This document shows positions 1 to 9,950 of a stretch of 46,621 nt of DNA, one piece after another. A program made the position numbers and the translations under genes. Within the stretch, counting starts at the first letter, position 1. Every line of letters starts with the position of its first letter. The notes under the pieces were generated by a model. It had not been told where the DNA came from. It saw only the letters and a program-made list of their open reading frames with translations, and did no database searches. Source of the stretch: a virus. The stretch lies in IMG/VR virus record IMGVR_UViG_3300042691_021199, positions 1 to 46,621 of that record, one strand, 5' to 3'.

Positions 1-2
1 GT

Positions 3-1283
3 ACAGACGGTGGAAATGTAGAAGTCGGCAATGTAACCAACTTTAATGTTGAAGCCGCAGGTGTTGTCAATATCTATACTGACGATGGTGCTTATCAATG
101 GCAGTTTGGGGATGATAGTAGTATAACATTCCCAGGCGGTGCCTCTGTAAAGGATTTACTCGGCGAGACATTAGAAGAAAGTGTATTGATCTTAGGAGCA
201 GGTAGCACGATTGCTGAAAATCAAAGAGCGGCTCGAATAGGACTAAATGGTGCTGTAAGTGGAGTATCCATTGGTGCTGGTACTTACGATTGGGAATTTA
301 CTAATGGTGGTAGTTTAATATTACCGGGTGACCTACACGGTGCTCCACTTTTATCACCGGGTCCTACACCATCACAGATAGGGCGTGTTGTTAACATAAC
401 TCCTGCCGACGATGCCAGCGATAAGGCATTTAGATTTAGTATAGATCAACTGGGAGAAACATTCAGCAGAGCATATCTACAACTTCCTGAAGCAGAAGTT
501 GACAAACAGGTTGCCGCAGTATTTCCCCACTCAAACAACACAGCAGGTTATATCTTCACACAGGGTACTAATACCAACGATGATGGGTTAAACGATGCCT
601 TTAATATCTTCTATAATAACGGAGATATCAAAGTCACAGCAATGACTCCGGTCGTAGGTACTCTTAATACTTGGCAGTTTGGTACAGATGGTAGTTTAAC
701 ACTTCCAGGCGGAATGACTATAGAAACAGAGTACGGCGGTAGTCCAAGATTGGTCGTAGACGGTAAAAATAACGGCGTAGATATTAGGTCAAACGGTAAC
801 ATTCTTATTGGCTATAACAGCAGTGGAAATGTTTTTATAGGTAATCCTAACGGTGGAGATCAAGTTGACATAGTGGGCAGTAAATTTAGATTGTTGGTAG
901 ATGCTCCCACATCCAGCACTGGAGCACTTGGAGATCAACAAGGTCAAGTAGCATTTGACAGTTCTTACATATACTACTGTACTCAAAATTTTGGCGGAAC
1001 AACATATAACGTTGTTCATATGCTTGCTCAAGAATTCGATGCCAATGGGGTTAATAACGGATATCTTGTTGCTGATACATACCAACTACCTCAAGTAGGC
1101 TGGACAGTCTATTACAACGGCGAAACAAGAATTATCGATCAAGTAAATAGCAGTAATCCAGGATTTTATGTAGTGTTTGTAAGTAGCCCATTAACAATTC
1201 CGGGCCAGGCCCAATTTGCTTGGGGTCCTACTCCTTCTACAAATATTTGGAAGCGTGTGTCCTGGGGCGGGGATACTTGGTAA
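3..1283 (+). CDS. Virion structural protein, fibre-like, 5' end missing
   Basis: The reading frame is open from the first bases of the window, so this is the C-terminal part of a longer protein (427 codons visible including stop). It is Gly/Asn/Thr-rich and carries a recurring bead of the form W-x-F-x-x-D/G-G-S-L-x-L-P-G (around 96-135, 288-327 and 672-714), a pattern common in fibre and virion structural proteins of marine T4-like phages. The C-terminal 130 residues are less repetitive and rich in aromatic residues, as expected of a folded tip or chaperone-like domain. It is followed by a late-promoter motif and another large structural gene, which supports a virion role. The receptor-binding function is inference; no specific family is claimed. 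Confidence 0.6.
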   Translation, partial: TDGGNVEVGNVTNFNVEAAGVVNIYTDDGAYQWQFGDDSSITFPGGASVKDLLGETLEESVLILGAGSTIAENQRAARIGLNGAVSGVSIGAGTYDWEFTNGGSLILPGDLHGAPLLSPGPTPSQIGRVVNITPADDASDKAFRFSIDQLGETFSRAYLQLPEAEVDKQVAAVFPHSNNTAGYIFTQGTNTNDDGLNDAFNIFYNNGDIKVTAMTPVVGTLNTWQFGTDGSLTLPGGMTIETEYGGSPRLVVDGKNNGVDIRSNGNILIGYNSSGNVFIGNPNGGDQVDIVGSKFRLLVDAPTSSTGALGDQQGQVAFDSSYIYYCTQNFGGTTYNVVHMLAQEFDANGVNNGYLVADTYQLPQVGWTVYYNGETRIIDQVNSSNPGFYVVFVSSPLTIPGQAQFAWGPTPSTNIWKRVSWGGDTW

Positions 1284-1306
1284 AATCTATAGTTAGAATA
1301 AAGTGG

Positions 1307-1312
1307 TAAATA
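1307..1312 (+). promoter_or_regulatory. Putative T4-type late promoter (TAAATA)
   Basis: A GGTAAATATAG motif lies in the 47-base gap before the 1331 gene. It matches the core of the T4 late promoter (TATAAATA), predicting a start near 1318, just upstream of the AGGAAG ribosome site at 1321. Confidence 0.4.
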
Positions 1313-1330
1313 TAGGAAATAGGAAGAAAA

Positions 1331-4300
1331 ATGTCAATTCAATACGTAAATATCGGAACAAATCCAAATGACGGTACAGGCGATGACCTACGATCAGCCT
1401 TCCTAAAAGTAAATGACAACTTTCAGTTGTTAGCAACTATCGGTGGGGAAACTAACATAGGTGCCAATTTGGGTGGTGGTACTGGACAAGTTTACATTGG
1501 AAAGACTAATGAAACTTTAAATTTTAGAACAATAGCTGGAGGTTCAGGAATAACAATTAGCCAAAGTGGTAATGTAATTTCTATTAATAATTCAGTCACT
1601 TCTCCAGATAGTTTTAGTAGAATTTATGTTGGTAGTAGCAATACTTCATATTATGATGCTGCTAATCCCAATGACAGTTTTAGAATTAAAGGTGAAGGCG
1701 CTGTACAAACAACTCTGTTAGGTAATACATTAACCTTAACTGGTATTTTTAATTTATCAGATGATTTAGCTCCGATACTTTCGGGAAGTTTAGATCTTAA
1801 TACTAAAAATATTATTGGCACAGGCAACATTAATATCGTCGGTTCTGCTACTGTAGATACATTAACTGTTGGTATACCAGATGGTCAAGGTGGATTTCCT
1901 GGAATTGCTGTAATTAATGGAACTTTAACTGTTAACTCTAACACAATATTACAAGATCTACATGCTGACGATATTCTTGCCGATACTATTGTAAGTACAT
2001 CTATAACTGCAACCACAAATGGATTCACTGGTAGTCTTTTGGGTAACACCACTGGAACTCACTACGGCAATGTAGCAATTAAAGGAGTTGGAGTAGATGG
2101 TAACGGATTACCAAATCCAGATATCATCGTAGTCAGTACCGCAGGAACTCCGGCAACTTTCCAAGGTAACCTTTTTGGTGATGTCAGTGGAGGTTTCACT
2201 GGGGACATTATTTCTGGCGGTGTTGATCTTAATCAACAAAGTATCACTGGTCAAGGTAAAATTGAGATTACTGCTAAAGATACTATAGACAATCCTTTAA
2301 TTATAAAAAGTTTATACCATTCAAACTTTTTAGAAGATTATAGGGTTCCAACAATAGATTACGGTAGTAAATCAACAATACTTTCAATGCGTCAACAAAC
2401 TTCTGGAATGTCAGAAGCATTAAAACTTAGAGCTAGTGGTAATAATTTTACAAATTTAACAAATTTAGGTACAGCCATTGCTTTTGAAAGCACAAATGAA
2501 ATATCAAATCAATTACCTAATTTTAGTGATTTAAGTCCTATTACTGTTTCATCGTTTGTTTCAAAAGTTCAAGTTGGAAGTTTTTATTATGTAACATTGA
2601 CTATTCCAGATCAACTGCAAACTATAGATTATAATTATAAACGTTGGACTATTTCTGGAAATTCAAATAGTGATTACAACGGAATACATTATATTAGTAA
2701 TACTACGTCAACGTCTGTAGTTGTAAAATATGACACTGATCCTGGTATTTGGGGTAGCGGGACCACAACTATTACTAGAGTATCTTCTCCTACGTATACA
2801 CATCACGGCTGGTTGTCGATGGCTACATACGGTGAAAGAAATTTAAGTCTACAAGAAATTCCCACCGATTATAGTAGTTTTATAGTTAGAGTTAGAGCTA
2901 GAAGAAAAAATATTTTATTCAGTTCTGATCCAAATGTTCCACCAGAAGATATTTCAGATGTGTTCTCTGACGTAGTTGTAGCTCGAGGAAATGGAAGAGT
3001 CACAGTATCTAATTTAGATTTTGAATATGCTAAAATAAAACCTTCTTTAAATTTTGCTGATAGTAGTATTTCCCAAGAACCTTTAAAAACTGATATAGAA
3101 GAATTAGATTTTGATTTAATTTTAGATAATAAAGCCACTGGCAAATATATTAATTTTTATGGGGATTACGATCCAGCATTATTAATCGGTCTCGGTGACA
3201 ACGCAGAGGGAACGGCTATAGGAGGATATAGTTTTCCGAAAACAATAGGTACTCCTGGTCAAGTATTATCAGTTAGGGTGCCAGATGGAATCAACCCTAA
3301 CAATCTTTTAGAATGGATTACTCCCGGAAGTGGTAGTGGGGGTGTAACTCCAACTACGTTTTTAAATTTAACTGATACACCTTCCACTTATCTGCCAGGC
3401 GATGCAGAAAAAGTTTTAATAGTTAATTCTTCATCATCAGGAATAACCTTTGCCAGCGTATTGAACGTAAACGTAAATGGAAATCTTAGCGGCAATGCTA
3501 CTACTGCTACGAGATTATTAAATTCTACTACAATTAATGGAGTTACCTTTGATGGCACACAAACTATCGACTTAGATAGTGATGATGTTGATGAAGGAAC
3601 CACAAATCAATATTTTACAGAAACTAGAGTAAAAAATACATTAAGTGTTGTATCGAACAAAGCATTGAGCTATAATTCTCTAACTGGTTCTTTTGATATA
3701 AATGAATCAGTATCTAATGTCGCAAACACTTTAATTAAAAGAGACACTAACGGTGATGTTTATGTTTCTAAATTATTTGTAACTGATTTGACTAAAAATT
3801 CAGCTGATACACAAATAACAATTTCTAGTCAAGTAAGTACAAACAGTCAAATTATTTCATCTAGCAACATTACAACCAGTGCTACAGTATCAGCAGGATT
3901 TATCTCATTAACAGGAACTGGTAATCAAGTTTTAACATCTACAGCACAATTGGTGTTAAATCCTGCAACAAATGTTGATGTAAGTAATAAACCTATTATT
4001 AATTTAGCAGCTCCTACAGGTAATAATGATGCTACTACAAAATTATACGTCGATACTGAAGTTCTTTCTGTTAGAACTGACAGCCTACAAAATTATCAAG
4101 TAGCTGGTGATACTGGCGGAACTTTGACTGTAGATAAGGGAGATGTATTAAGTATTAGTGGCAGCTCAAACATATCTACTAATACAACTGCCAATGGAGT
4201 TACAGTAACTCTTAAATCAACAATCAGTGGTATTTCCATTACAGGGAACTTGCCAGTATCACAACAAGTGACTGCACAAACACTGAAAGGTGGTAATGTT

Positions 4301-4771
4301 ACTATATCAGGTAATGCTGTAACACAATCAGTACCTGGATCAGATTTAAATTTAATTCCAGGCACTAATGGTGGTTCAGTAGTTGTTTCTAGCGGGGACT
4401 TAGAACTTGTAAGTAGTAGATTAATCATACAAGGTTTTGATGTTATTGAATTCCCAGCAAACTCACAATCTCAAGTAATAAGTCTAACAACACCAACTAC
4501 GTTTGTTCGAACTTTTAACTGGACAGATAGCAATTCTAACCTAGCATTTGCTGATTTGCCTAATGGAAACATTGGCCAAATTAAAACAATTATCATGCAG
4601 GACCGTGGCGTTTACGGTGATGCATTAGACACTAGACCAAGATATTTGGTACTAAGTGGTAATATAAATGGAGCTTCTAGACAAATCAATATAGCAGCAC
4701 AAGATGCCAATGGTTCAAGTACATTCATATTTTTGAATAACTATTGGTGGCGTATCGCAAACGTGGCATAA
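1331..4771 (+). CDS. Large fibre-like virion structural protein
   Basis: A 1146-residue protein. The N-terminus (residues 1-35, with NIGTNPNDGTGDDLRSAF and KVNDNF) is the module seen at the start of many tail-fibre/baseplate-linked proteins of marine T4-like phages. The body is a long beta-rich, Ser/Thr/Asn/Gly-rich repeat region. Around residues 675-790 it contains the fibre phrases L-T-D-T-P-S-x-Y and T-I-N-G-V-x-F-D-G-T followed by T-N-x-Y-F-T-E-x-R-V, typical of trimeric fibre shafts. ATG follows AGGAAG at 7 bases. It sits between two other large structural genes, transcribed with them. Role as fibre or fibre-associated protein is inferred from composition and motifs; its exact position in the tail cannot be told. 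Confidence 0.65.
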   Translation: MSIQYVNIGTNPNDGTGDDLRSAFLKVNDNFQLLATIGGETNIGANLGGGTGQVYIGKTNETLNFRTIAGGSGITISQSGNVISINNSVTSPDSFSRIYVGSSNTSYYDAANPNDSFRIKGEGAVQTTLLGNTLTLTGIFNLSDDLAPILSGSLDLNTKNIIGTGNINIVGSATVDTLTVGIPDGQGGFPGIAVINGTLTVNSNTILQDLHADDILADTIVSTSITATTNGFTGSLLGNTTGTHYGNVAIKGVGVDGNGLPNPDIIVVSTAGTPATFQGNLFGDVSGGFTGDIISGGVDLNQQSITGQGKIEITAKDTIDNPLIIKSLYHSNFLEDYRVPTIDYGSKSTILSMRQQTSGMSEALKLRASGNNFTNLTNLGTAIAFESTNEISNQLPNFSDLSPITVSSFVSKVQVGSFYYVTLTIPDQLQTIDYNYKRWTISGNSNSDYNGIHYISNTTSTSVVVKYDTDPGIWGSGTTTITRVSSPTYTHHGWLSMATYGERNLSLQEIPTDYSSFIVRVRARRKNILFSSDPNVPPEDISDVFSDVVVARGNGRVTVSNLDFEYAKIKPSLNFADSSISQEPLKTDIEELDFDLILDNKATGKYINFYGDYDPALLIGLGDNAEGTAIGGYSFPKTIGTPGQVLSVRVPDGINPNNLLEWITPGSGSGGVTPTTFLNLTDTPSTYLPGDAEKVLIVNSSSSGITFASVLNVNVNGNLSGNATTATRLLNSTTINGVTFDGTQTIDLDSDDVDEGTTNQYFTETRVKNTLSVVSNKALSYNSLTGSFDINESVSNVANTLIKRDTNGDVYVSKLFVTDLTKNSADTQITISSQVSTNSQIISSSNITTSATVSAGFISLTGTGNQVLTSTAQLVLNPATNVDVSNKPIINLAAPTGNNDATTKLYVDTEVLSVRTDSLQNYQVAGDTGGTLTVDKGDVLSISGSSNISTNTTANGVTVTLKSTISGISITGNLPVSQQVTAQTLKGGNVTISGNAVTQSVPGSDLNLIPGTNGGSVVVSSGDLELVSSRLIIQGFDVIEFPANSQSQVISLTTPTTFVRTFNWTDSNSNLAFADLPNGNIGQIKTIIMQDRGVYGDALDTRPRYLVLSGNINGASRQINIAAQDANGSSTFIFLNNYWWRIANVA

Positions 4772-4773
4772 AA

Positions 4774-7700
4774 ATGGCAACAATAAAACCTTTTTGGCAA
4801 ACTGAATCAGGTCTATTAGGAACTTTCCTACAAGGGCAATCTGTTCAAATACAGTTAAGTGCTTCCAACACTAGTTTAATTGAATTAATATCTGGTTCTC
4901 TTCCTCCTGGATTAAAGGTAGACGGAGAAAATCAAACTATCTTTGGAATTCCTTTAGATAAAGGGATAGATTTAACTTACGAGTTTGTATTACGAGCCAG
5001 CAACACGACTGGCCCAAACGAATCAAAAGTAATACAAGATAGAACTTTTAAAATAAACATCGACAGTAATTTGGTTTCTAGAATTTTAGATACTGAAGGA
5101 ATTTTAAGATTAGGTAATAAAAAAGATTCGTATGTTCTAAATAATTCTACTGTAAATTATCAATTTACATATTCATCAACCGCAGTTCCCTTTGGACAAA
5201 AGATAATTTTTTATGTTGAACCAGATAGTGGAGAATTACCACCTGGTTTAAAACTTACTGAAAATGGTCTATTATATGGCACCATAAGAGATCAACTTAC
5301 TATAAACTCTAAACTAGTGCAAGGTACGTATGATAAAGATTATTACGACATAAATCCGTTTGATTATGGAGATAAAATTTCACCTGCAACAGGATCTGTA
5401 AATATCTCGTCAGGCAGAATAACTACTACTCAAATTACTTACGGTGGAAACGGTTACTTATTTGATCCTGAAGTTATAGTTGGAGGATCAATTAATTTAG
5501 TCACAGTTACTAACGGTGGTTCTGGATATAATACAGCACCTAAAGTCATATTCAGCAATAGTCCAATTTCAGGCGGCATAACTGCTACAGGATTTGCTAA
5601 TATGTCTAATGGCAGTGTCATATCTATTACTGTTACTAATCCAGGAACTGGCTATGATGAACCCCCAGTAGTATATTTTCAAGATCAAAACACTGGATCA
5701 GGAGCTACTGCGTATTCAACGTTAAAACAAGGTAGTGGCGGAGAAATTATTTCTAGAACCTTTGACGGTTCTATCGTTGAATTGGAAGTAGTTAATTCAG
5801 GTTCAGGATATTTGGAATCGCCTTTAATCAGTTTTGGATTACCTACTGCTGGTTCTAGAATTATTTCTAAAACGTATAAATTTAAAGTTACATTATCCAA
5901 CGGCGTCAATACTGATTCTAAAATTTATACTATCATAGTAAAAAGTGAAGATTCATTTAGAGCAGATACTACTTTTATATTTTCTGACACCAATGATTTT
6001 GATACCAGTAGAACATATATTCAACCACCTATTTGGATTTCAAATTCTACCCTTCCTGAAATAAAAGGTAACAATAATTATGCTTTTGATTTGGAAGTAT
6101 TTGATCCGACACCAACTGTTGGTAAAATTTATTACAGTCTATTAGACTTTAATTTTGATGGAACAGAATCTTTAATTGGTCCTTTAGATGTTATTTCAAA
6201 TCAAGACACATATGATATTGTAGGTGTAAATTTAAAATTTCCTATTGAGATAAAACTATCAAAATCTAGAGCACTTTTAGATTCCTCTAGAATTAAAATT
6301 AGCCACGTACTAGGTACTATAGAATTAAACAATAATATTTTTTATGTTAAATCAATTGATGAATTCACTTATCAGTTATACTCAGATAATATTTTAATTA
6401 ATGGTATTAATGGTTCTTTGTATAATAGATATGTTTCTGGCGGCAAAGTACAATTAAATCAATGCTATTTAGGCTTGGACAAAGATGGTGGGGAAATTAG
6501 TGGATTTATCCCTTATCAACCGGAAATAACAAGAACATATACTTTCACAATTAAAGCTAGTAGAGTTTTAGATGACGTTGAAGTTGCTAGTGAATTTAAA
6601 CAATTTCAATTAACTGTGAAAGGTAATATTAATAATGAAATAATTTACAATACTCCCACATTAATTGGCTCGTTAGGACCAAATGAGCAGAGTTTGTTTA
6701 GTTTAGATGCCGATAGTACATTGGCTTCTGCAGATATTAATTTTCAACTGATACCTGGATACGGAAATAATAATACCGGACATTATATCGATTTAAATGT
6801 ATCTGAATTAAATGGCAACATCTATATAGACAACTACGGATTAAATCCGTTTTTACACTTAGACAAAGGTCAAACTTACAAAGTTAATATTAATTTAAGT
6901 AACTTTTCTTTAAGTTTTAGAAATTCTGACGACACATTTTTTAATAATTCAGTAAGACACAGTACCGGTACTGTGGGTGCAGGATCACAAGAAAAACAAA
7001 GTGGATATTATCTATTAAATGTTCCTTACTCTAATTCTGCGAACGAATTTAGATTGTATTTTAAAAATATTAAAAATGATGGATTATTTTTAAAATTACG
7101 CAGATATAATTTGAATACTAGAAGTTGGGAAAATTATAGGTTGTATCAATATTTTACTGAGTATGATGCACTAATAAACAATTCGGATAAATTAAGCACT
7201 TCTCAAGATATCTTAGCCATATTTTTGGATTATGCTAAAGTGGAATTCACAATCAAAAAATACAATAGGACAACACTTGTTTGGGATGTAGTAAACTATC
7301 CGATAACTAAACCTTCTAATCCTTCTGACAATGATTATTGGTTAGATTTGAATCATAGCAACTACGGGTTATTAGAATTTAGATATATAGGCATTCAAGG
7401 AAAATGGGTATCTTTAAGACCTAATTTAGTAACATCTTTTCCTAACAACAGTGAAGGAATCAATGCTGATTATAGAATCATAAATGAATCTGGTACTTAT
7501 AAAATATTGAGAAAAATTAATACTATTTGGAAATACTTAGAGAGAGTTAGATTTGAAAATAAAGGTGCATATGATCCCAATGTCTTTATAAGTCCGCATA
7601 CTGCGCCTGATCCGACTACAAATCTTACCAGTGATGTCTGGTTCAAATATAGTTCTTTATATGATGGAGAAGATATTTTCATTGAAGTTGGACTCAGAGC

Positions 7701-9069
7701 GTTAGAAAGTATTCCTACAGACTTGTCAATAAGTTTAAGAGGGGAGATAATAGGCAAAATACCTGCTTACACAAGTTACCCTTATAGAAGTTTATATACT
7801 AGTAATACATTGTATCTAGTCAATGATATAGTTGATTTCGAAGGAAATCTTTATCGTTGCACGAATCAATATAGAAGTTCAGGCAATTGGTATCAGGATT
7901 TGAATAATTGGACTGCATTTTTCTATGAAAGAAGAACTGTAACTAGCATAGACGTTAATCAATATGGAGTTGGAGAGTTTTCTATAGCAGGACTTCGAGG
8001 GGATGACGAAACTACAGTTGACAATCTAATTAGGTTCAGAGTTAGAGCTAAAGACACACAAAATGTTTATTATGTAGATAAAGATTTTAATATTAGATAC
8101 AATGTTTCAAGCAATGTTACATTAACCAGCGTATTTCTAAAACCATTTTTTAATAAAATAAGTAGAGATAGTTTTTTTAATTTTATCACTGACACATCAA
8201 TCTTTTTAGCTAATCATATATACCGTCCAGAAGATAAAAATTTCGGAGTTCAAAGAATACCAAAAATGTTATTGATTGGCGGTTTGGAAACTACTGTAGC
8301 AGAAAGATATGCCAGCGCAGTGAAAAGAAATTATTATGATAGAGCATTGTATTTTGGCAATGTTAAAAAGGCTGTGGGAGTAAAAAATAACAATATTGAG
8401 TATGAAGTTATCTATGTAGAAATTTTAGATCCTAATGAGATCGGTGATAAGAGTGTTCCCGGCTCTATAAAGTTAGATTTCATTTACGACGATTTAACTG
8501 CAGATTACACCAAAATTAGAATGGACGATACTAGTATCGATGTTACCGAAACAGGGTTAGACACAATATACCCAAGTAGTATAACTTTGATGCAAGAAGA
8601 ACTTAAAAAAGTTAGTTTGCAAAAAATAGACAGTGTCTTATTACCCCCTTCTTATGAAGATTTTGGAAGATTGCCGGAATATCAAACTAGCGGACCAAAT
8701 CAAGGCCAATATATTGACATTGACCCATTAAATATAACACTAAATCAAGACTACGGGCTAGTTAATGAACGTGTTGCACTAATAGATGATTTCTTGTTAT
8801 CTATAAAACCTTTAGAATTTAATCCAGATTTCCAACCACTTTGGATGAACAGTAGCCAAGATGGCACAGGAAATCCAATAGGATTCGTTAAAGCTATTCC
8901 TCTTTGTTATGCTTTGCCAGGTAAAGGTGATAGAATTTTAGATTTGATTAATAAAAATCAATTTGATTTTAAACAATTGAATTTTGTAATCGACAGAATT
9001 ATAATCGAAAGTCCTGAAGGAGAGACTGGCGATAAATATATTAAGTTTATTAATAGGGAAATAATATGA
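4774..9069 (+). CDS. Very large virion structural protein with Ig-like and GSGY repeats
   Basis: 1431 residues from ATG 4774, three bases after the previous stop; an in-frame TTG at 4744 is possible but lies inside the upstream gene. Residues about 35-65 and 160-180 carry S-G-x-L-P-P-G-L-K followed by G-x-P/G-T-I, the signature of putative Ig (He_PIG-type) domains. Residues about 220-350 hold four beads of the form V-T-N-G-G-S-G-Y-x-x-x-P-x-V-x-F. The C-terminal third is less repetitive and Asp/Ile/Lys-rich. Size and context suggest a tail or baseplate-attached protein, perhaps binding surface glycans. Downstream it overlaps the next gene by an ATGA junction, indicating translational coupling. 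Confidence 0.6.
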   Translation: MATIKPFWQTESGLLGTFLQGQSVQIQLSASNTSLIELISGSLPPGLKVDGENQTIFGIPLDKGIDLTYEFVLRASNTTGPNESKVIQDRTFKINIDSNLVSRILDTEGILRLGNKKDSYVLNNSTVNYQFTYSSTAVPFGQKIIFYVEPDSGELPPGLKLTENGLLYGTIRDQLTINSKLVQGTYDKDYYDINPFDYGDKISPATGSVNISSGRITTTQITYGGNGYLFDPEVIVGGSINLVTVTNGGSGYNTAPKVIFSNSPISGGITATGFANMSNGSVISITVTNPGTGYDEPPVVYFQDQNTGSGATAYSTLKQGSGGEIISRTFDGSIVELEVVNSGSGYLESPLISFGLPTAGSRIISKTYKFKVTLSNGVNTDSKIYTIIVKSEDSFRADTTFIFSDTNDFDTSRTYIQPPIWISNSTLPEIKGNNNYAFDLEVFDPTPTVGKIYYSLLDFNFDGTESLIGPLDVISNQDTYDIVGVNLKFPIEIKLSKSRALLDSSRIKISHVLGTIELNNNIFYVKSIDEFTYQLYSDNILINGINGSLYNRYVSGGKVQLNQCYLGLDKDGGEISGFIPYQPEITRTYTFTIKASRVLDDVEVASEFKQFQLTVKGNINNEIIYNTPTLIGSLGPNEQSLFSLDADSTLASADINFQLIPGYGNNNTGHYIDLNVSELNGNIYIDNYGLNPFLHLDKGQTYKVNINLSNFSLSFRNSDDTFFNNSVRHSTGTVGAGSQEKQSGYYLLNVPYSNSANEFRLYFKNIKNDGLFLKLRRYNLNTRSWENYRLYQYFTEYDALINNSDKLSTSQDILAIFLDYAKVEFTIKKYNRTTLVWDVVNYPITKPSNPSDNDYWLDLNHSNYGLLEFRYIGIQGKWVSLRPNLVTSFPNNSEGINADYRIINESGTYKILRKINTIWKYLERVRFENKGAYDPNVFISPHTAPDPTTNLTSDVWFKYSSLYDGEDIFIEVGLRALESIPTDLSISLRGEIIGKIPAYTSYPYRSLYTSNTLYLVNDIVDFEGNLYRCTNQYRSSGNWYQDLNNWTAFFYERRTVTSIDVNQYGVGEFSIAGLRGDDETTVDNLIRFRVRAKDTQNVYYVDKDFNIRYNVSSNVTLTSVFLKPFFNKISRDSFFNFITDTSIFLANHIYRPEDKNFGVQRIPKMLLIGGLETTVAERYASAVKRNYYDRALYFGNVKKAVGVKNNNIEYEVIYVEILDPNEIGDKSVPGSIKLDFIYDDLTADYTKIRMDDTSIDVTETGLDTIYPSSITLMQEELKKVSLQKIDSVLLPPSYEDFGRLPEYQTSGPNQGQYIDIDPLNITLNQDYGLVNERVALIDDFLLSIKPLEFNPDFQPLWMNSSQDGTGNPIGFVKAIPLCYALPGKGDRILDLINKNQFDFKQLNFVIDRIIIESPEGETGDKYIKFINREII

Positions 9070-9683
9070 CCGTTAGTTCAATCATTTATTCTACAATCAA
9101 CGAAAATTATCCAGCAGCGGGTCAAGACAATGACAGCCAAGGATTTCGTGACAATTTTGCTAGAATTAAAACTGCATTATCTACAGCACAAACAGAAATT
9201 ACTTACTTAAATTCTAACGCTGCTGATAAAACCAAAAATAATGACTTTGGAAAGAATGTACAGAGTAATTTAATTTTAAAAAATCATGGTATTCGAAGTG
9301 ACACCGCTGTAAATGCTGCTGCTACTACCAGTGTTATTTCTTTTGGTGATTTTCAGTATAAAAAATATGTAATATCGAACACCACAAACGTTTTCCAAGT
9401 AGATAATTTCCCTGTAGGATGCTATTCTGAAATATTTTTAGAGATAATTTCTTCTACAGGAACTAAAAGAGTTAGTTTCCAAAAAGGAGTTTTGGATAGT
9501 ACATTAACTAGTTCTACTCAATACCTACATTTAGGTTCTGGATTCGGCAACAATGCTTATGTGGACTGTGCTAGAACAGATAATTCTAATAATATTCAAA
9601 GATATCTATTCAAAGTTGCAAGTCCTGATGGCGGCATTAATACATTTGTTTCAGTAGTAGATATTTTCAAACAGCAACCATAA
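9066..9683 (+). CDS. Virion structural protein, tail-associated
   Basis: 205 residues, coupled to the preceding gene by ATGA overlap. The N-terminus contains Y-P-A-A-G-Q-D-N-D-S-Q-G-F-R-D-N-F and I-K-T-A-L, a phrase shared by many small virion proteins and fibre N-termini of marine T4-like phages; it resembles the N-terminal module of the 1331 product (N-D-G-T-G-D-x-L-R-x-A-F-x-K-V-N-D-N-F). The rest is beta-rich with an S-x-x-T-K-R-V-S-F strand pattern and no membrane segment. It probably belongs to the same tail substructure as its two large neighbours. Function beyond virion component is unknown. Confidence 0.55.
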   Translation: MTVSSIIYSTINENYPAAGQDNDSQGFRDNFARIKTALSTAQTEITYLNSNAADKTKNNDFGKNVQSNLILKNHGIRSDTAVNAAATTSVISFGDFQYKKYVISNTTNVFQVDNFPVGCYSEIFLEIISSTGTKRVSFQKGVLDSTLTSSTQYLHLGSGFGNNAYVDCARTDNSNNIQRYLFKVASPDGGINTFVSVVDIFKQQP

Positions 9684-9919
9684 TGCATCCTTTAATGCAG
9701 TCAGATTTATCTAGTTTAACTGATTCACAACTAGAAGACAAGGTCAAAGAATTGACCAAAAAATATTTCACTGCGTTACAAATAAGTCCAACAGTTTCTG
9801 GTCAAGTATTGATGCTACTCGAAGAATACAAAAACGAGCAGGATAGTAGACAATCTAAACATTACCAATCATTGAAAAATGACGGTAAAGACTTTGATGA
9901 CTTAATTAATATAGGTTGA
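9683..9919 (+). CDS. Small conserved phage protein, helical
   Basis: 78 residues; its ATG overlaps the last base of the previous stop. The sequence is charged and helical (S-L-T-D-S-Q-L-E-D-K-V-K-E-L, then a long helix ending in D-D-L-I-N-I). It looks like a small coiled-coil phage protein that follows tail genes in T4-like aquatic phages. I recognise no domain. Its stop codon overlaps the -35 box of the promoter for the next gene, so it closes the structural operon. Confidence 0.5.
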   Translation: MHPLMQSDLSSLTDSQLEDKVKELTKKYFTALQISPTVSGQVLMLLEEYKNEQDSRQSKHYQSLKNDGKDFDDLINIG

Positions 9920-9944
9920 CTAAGACTGATTAGTAGTGTACAAT
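9916..9944 (+). promoter_or_regulatory. Sigma70-type promoter, leaderless placement
   Basis: TTGACT (9916-9921), 17-base spacer, TACAAT (9939-9944). Seven bases after the -10 box is 9951, the A of the ATG of the next gene; no Shine-Dalgarno precedes that ATG, so the message may be leaderless. Confidence 0.6.
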
Positions 9945-9950
9945 GAGTAC

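Noticed and set aside
2869-9000. Several open frames of 60-110 codons on the minus strand of the structural genes.
   Set aside because: They mirror repetitive plus-strand coding, lack ribosome sites and have Ser/Leu/Val-rich compositions typical of antisense shadows.
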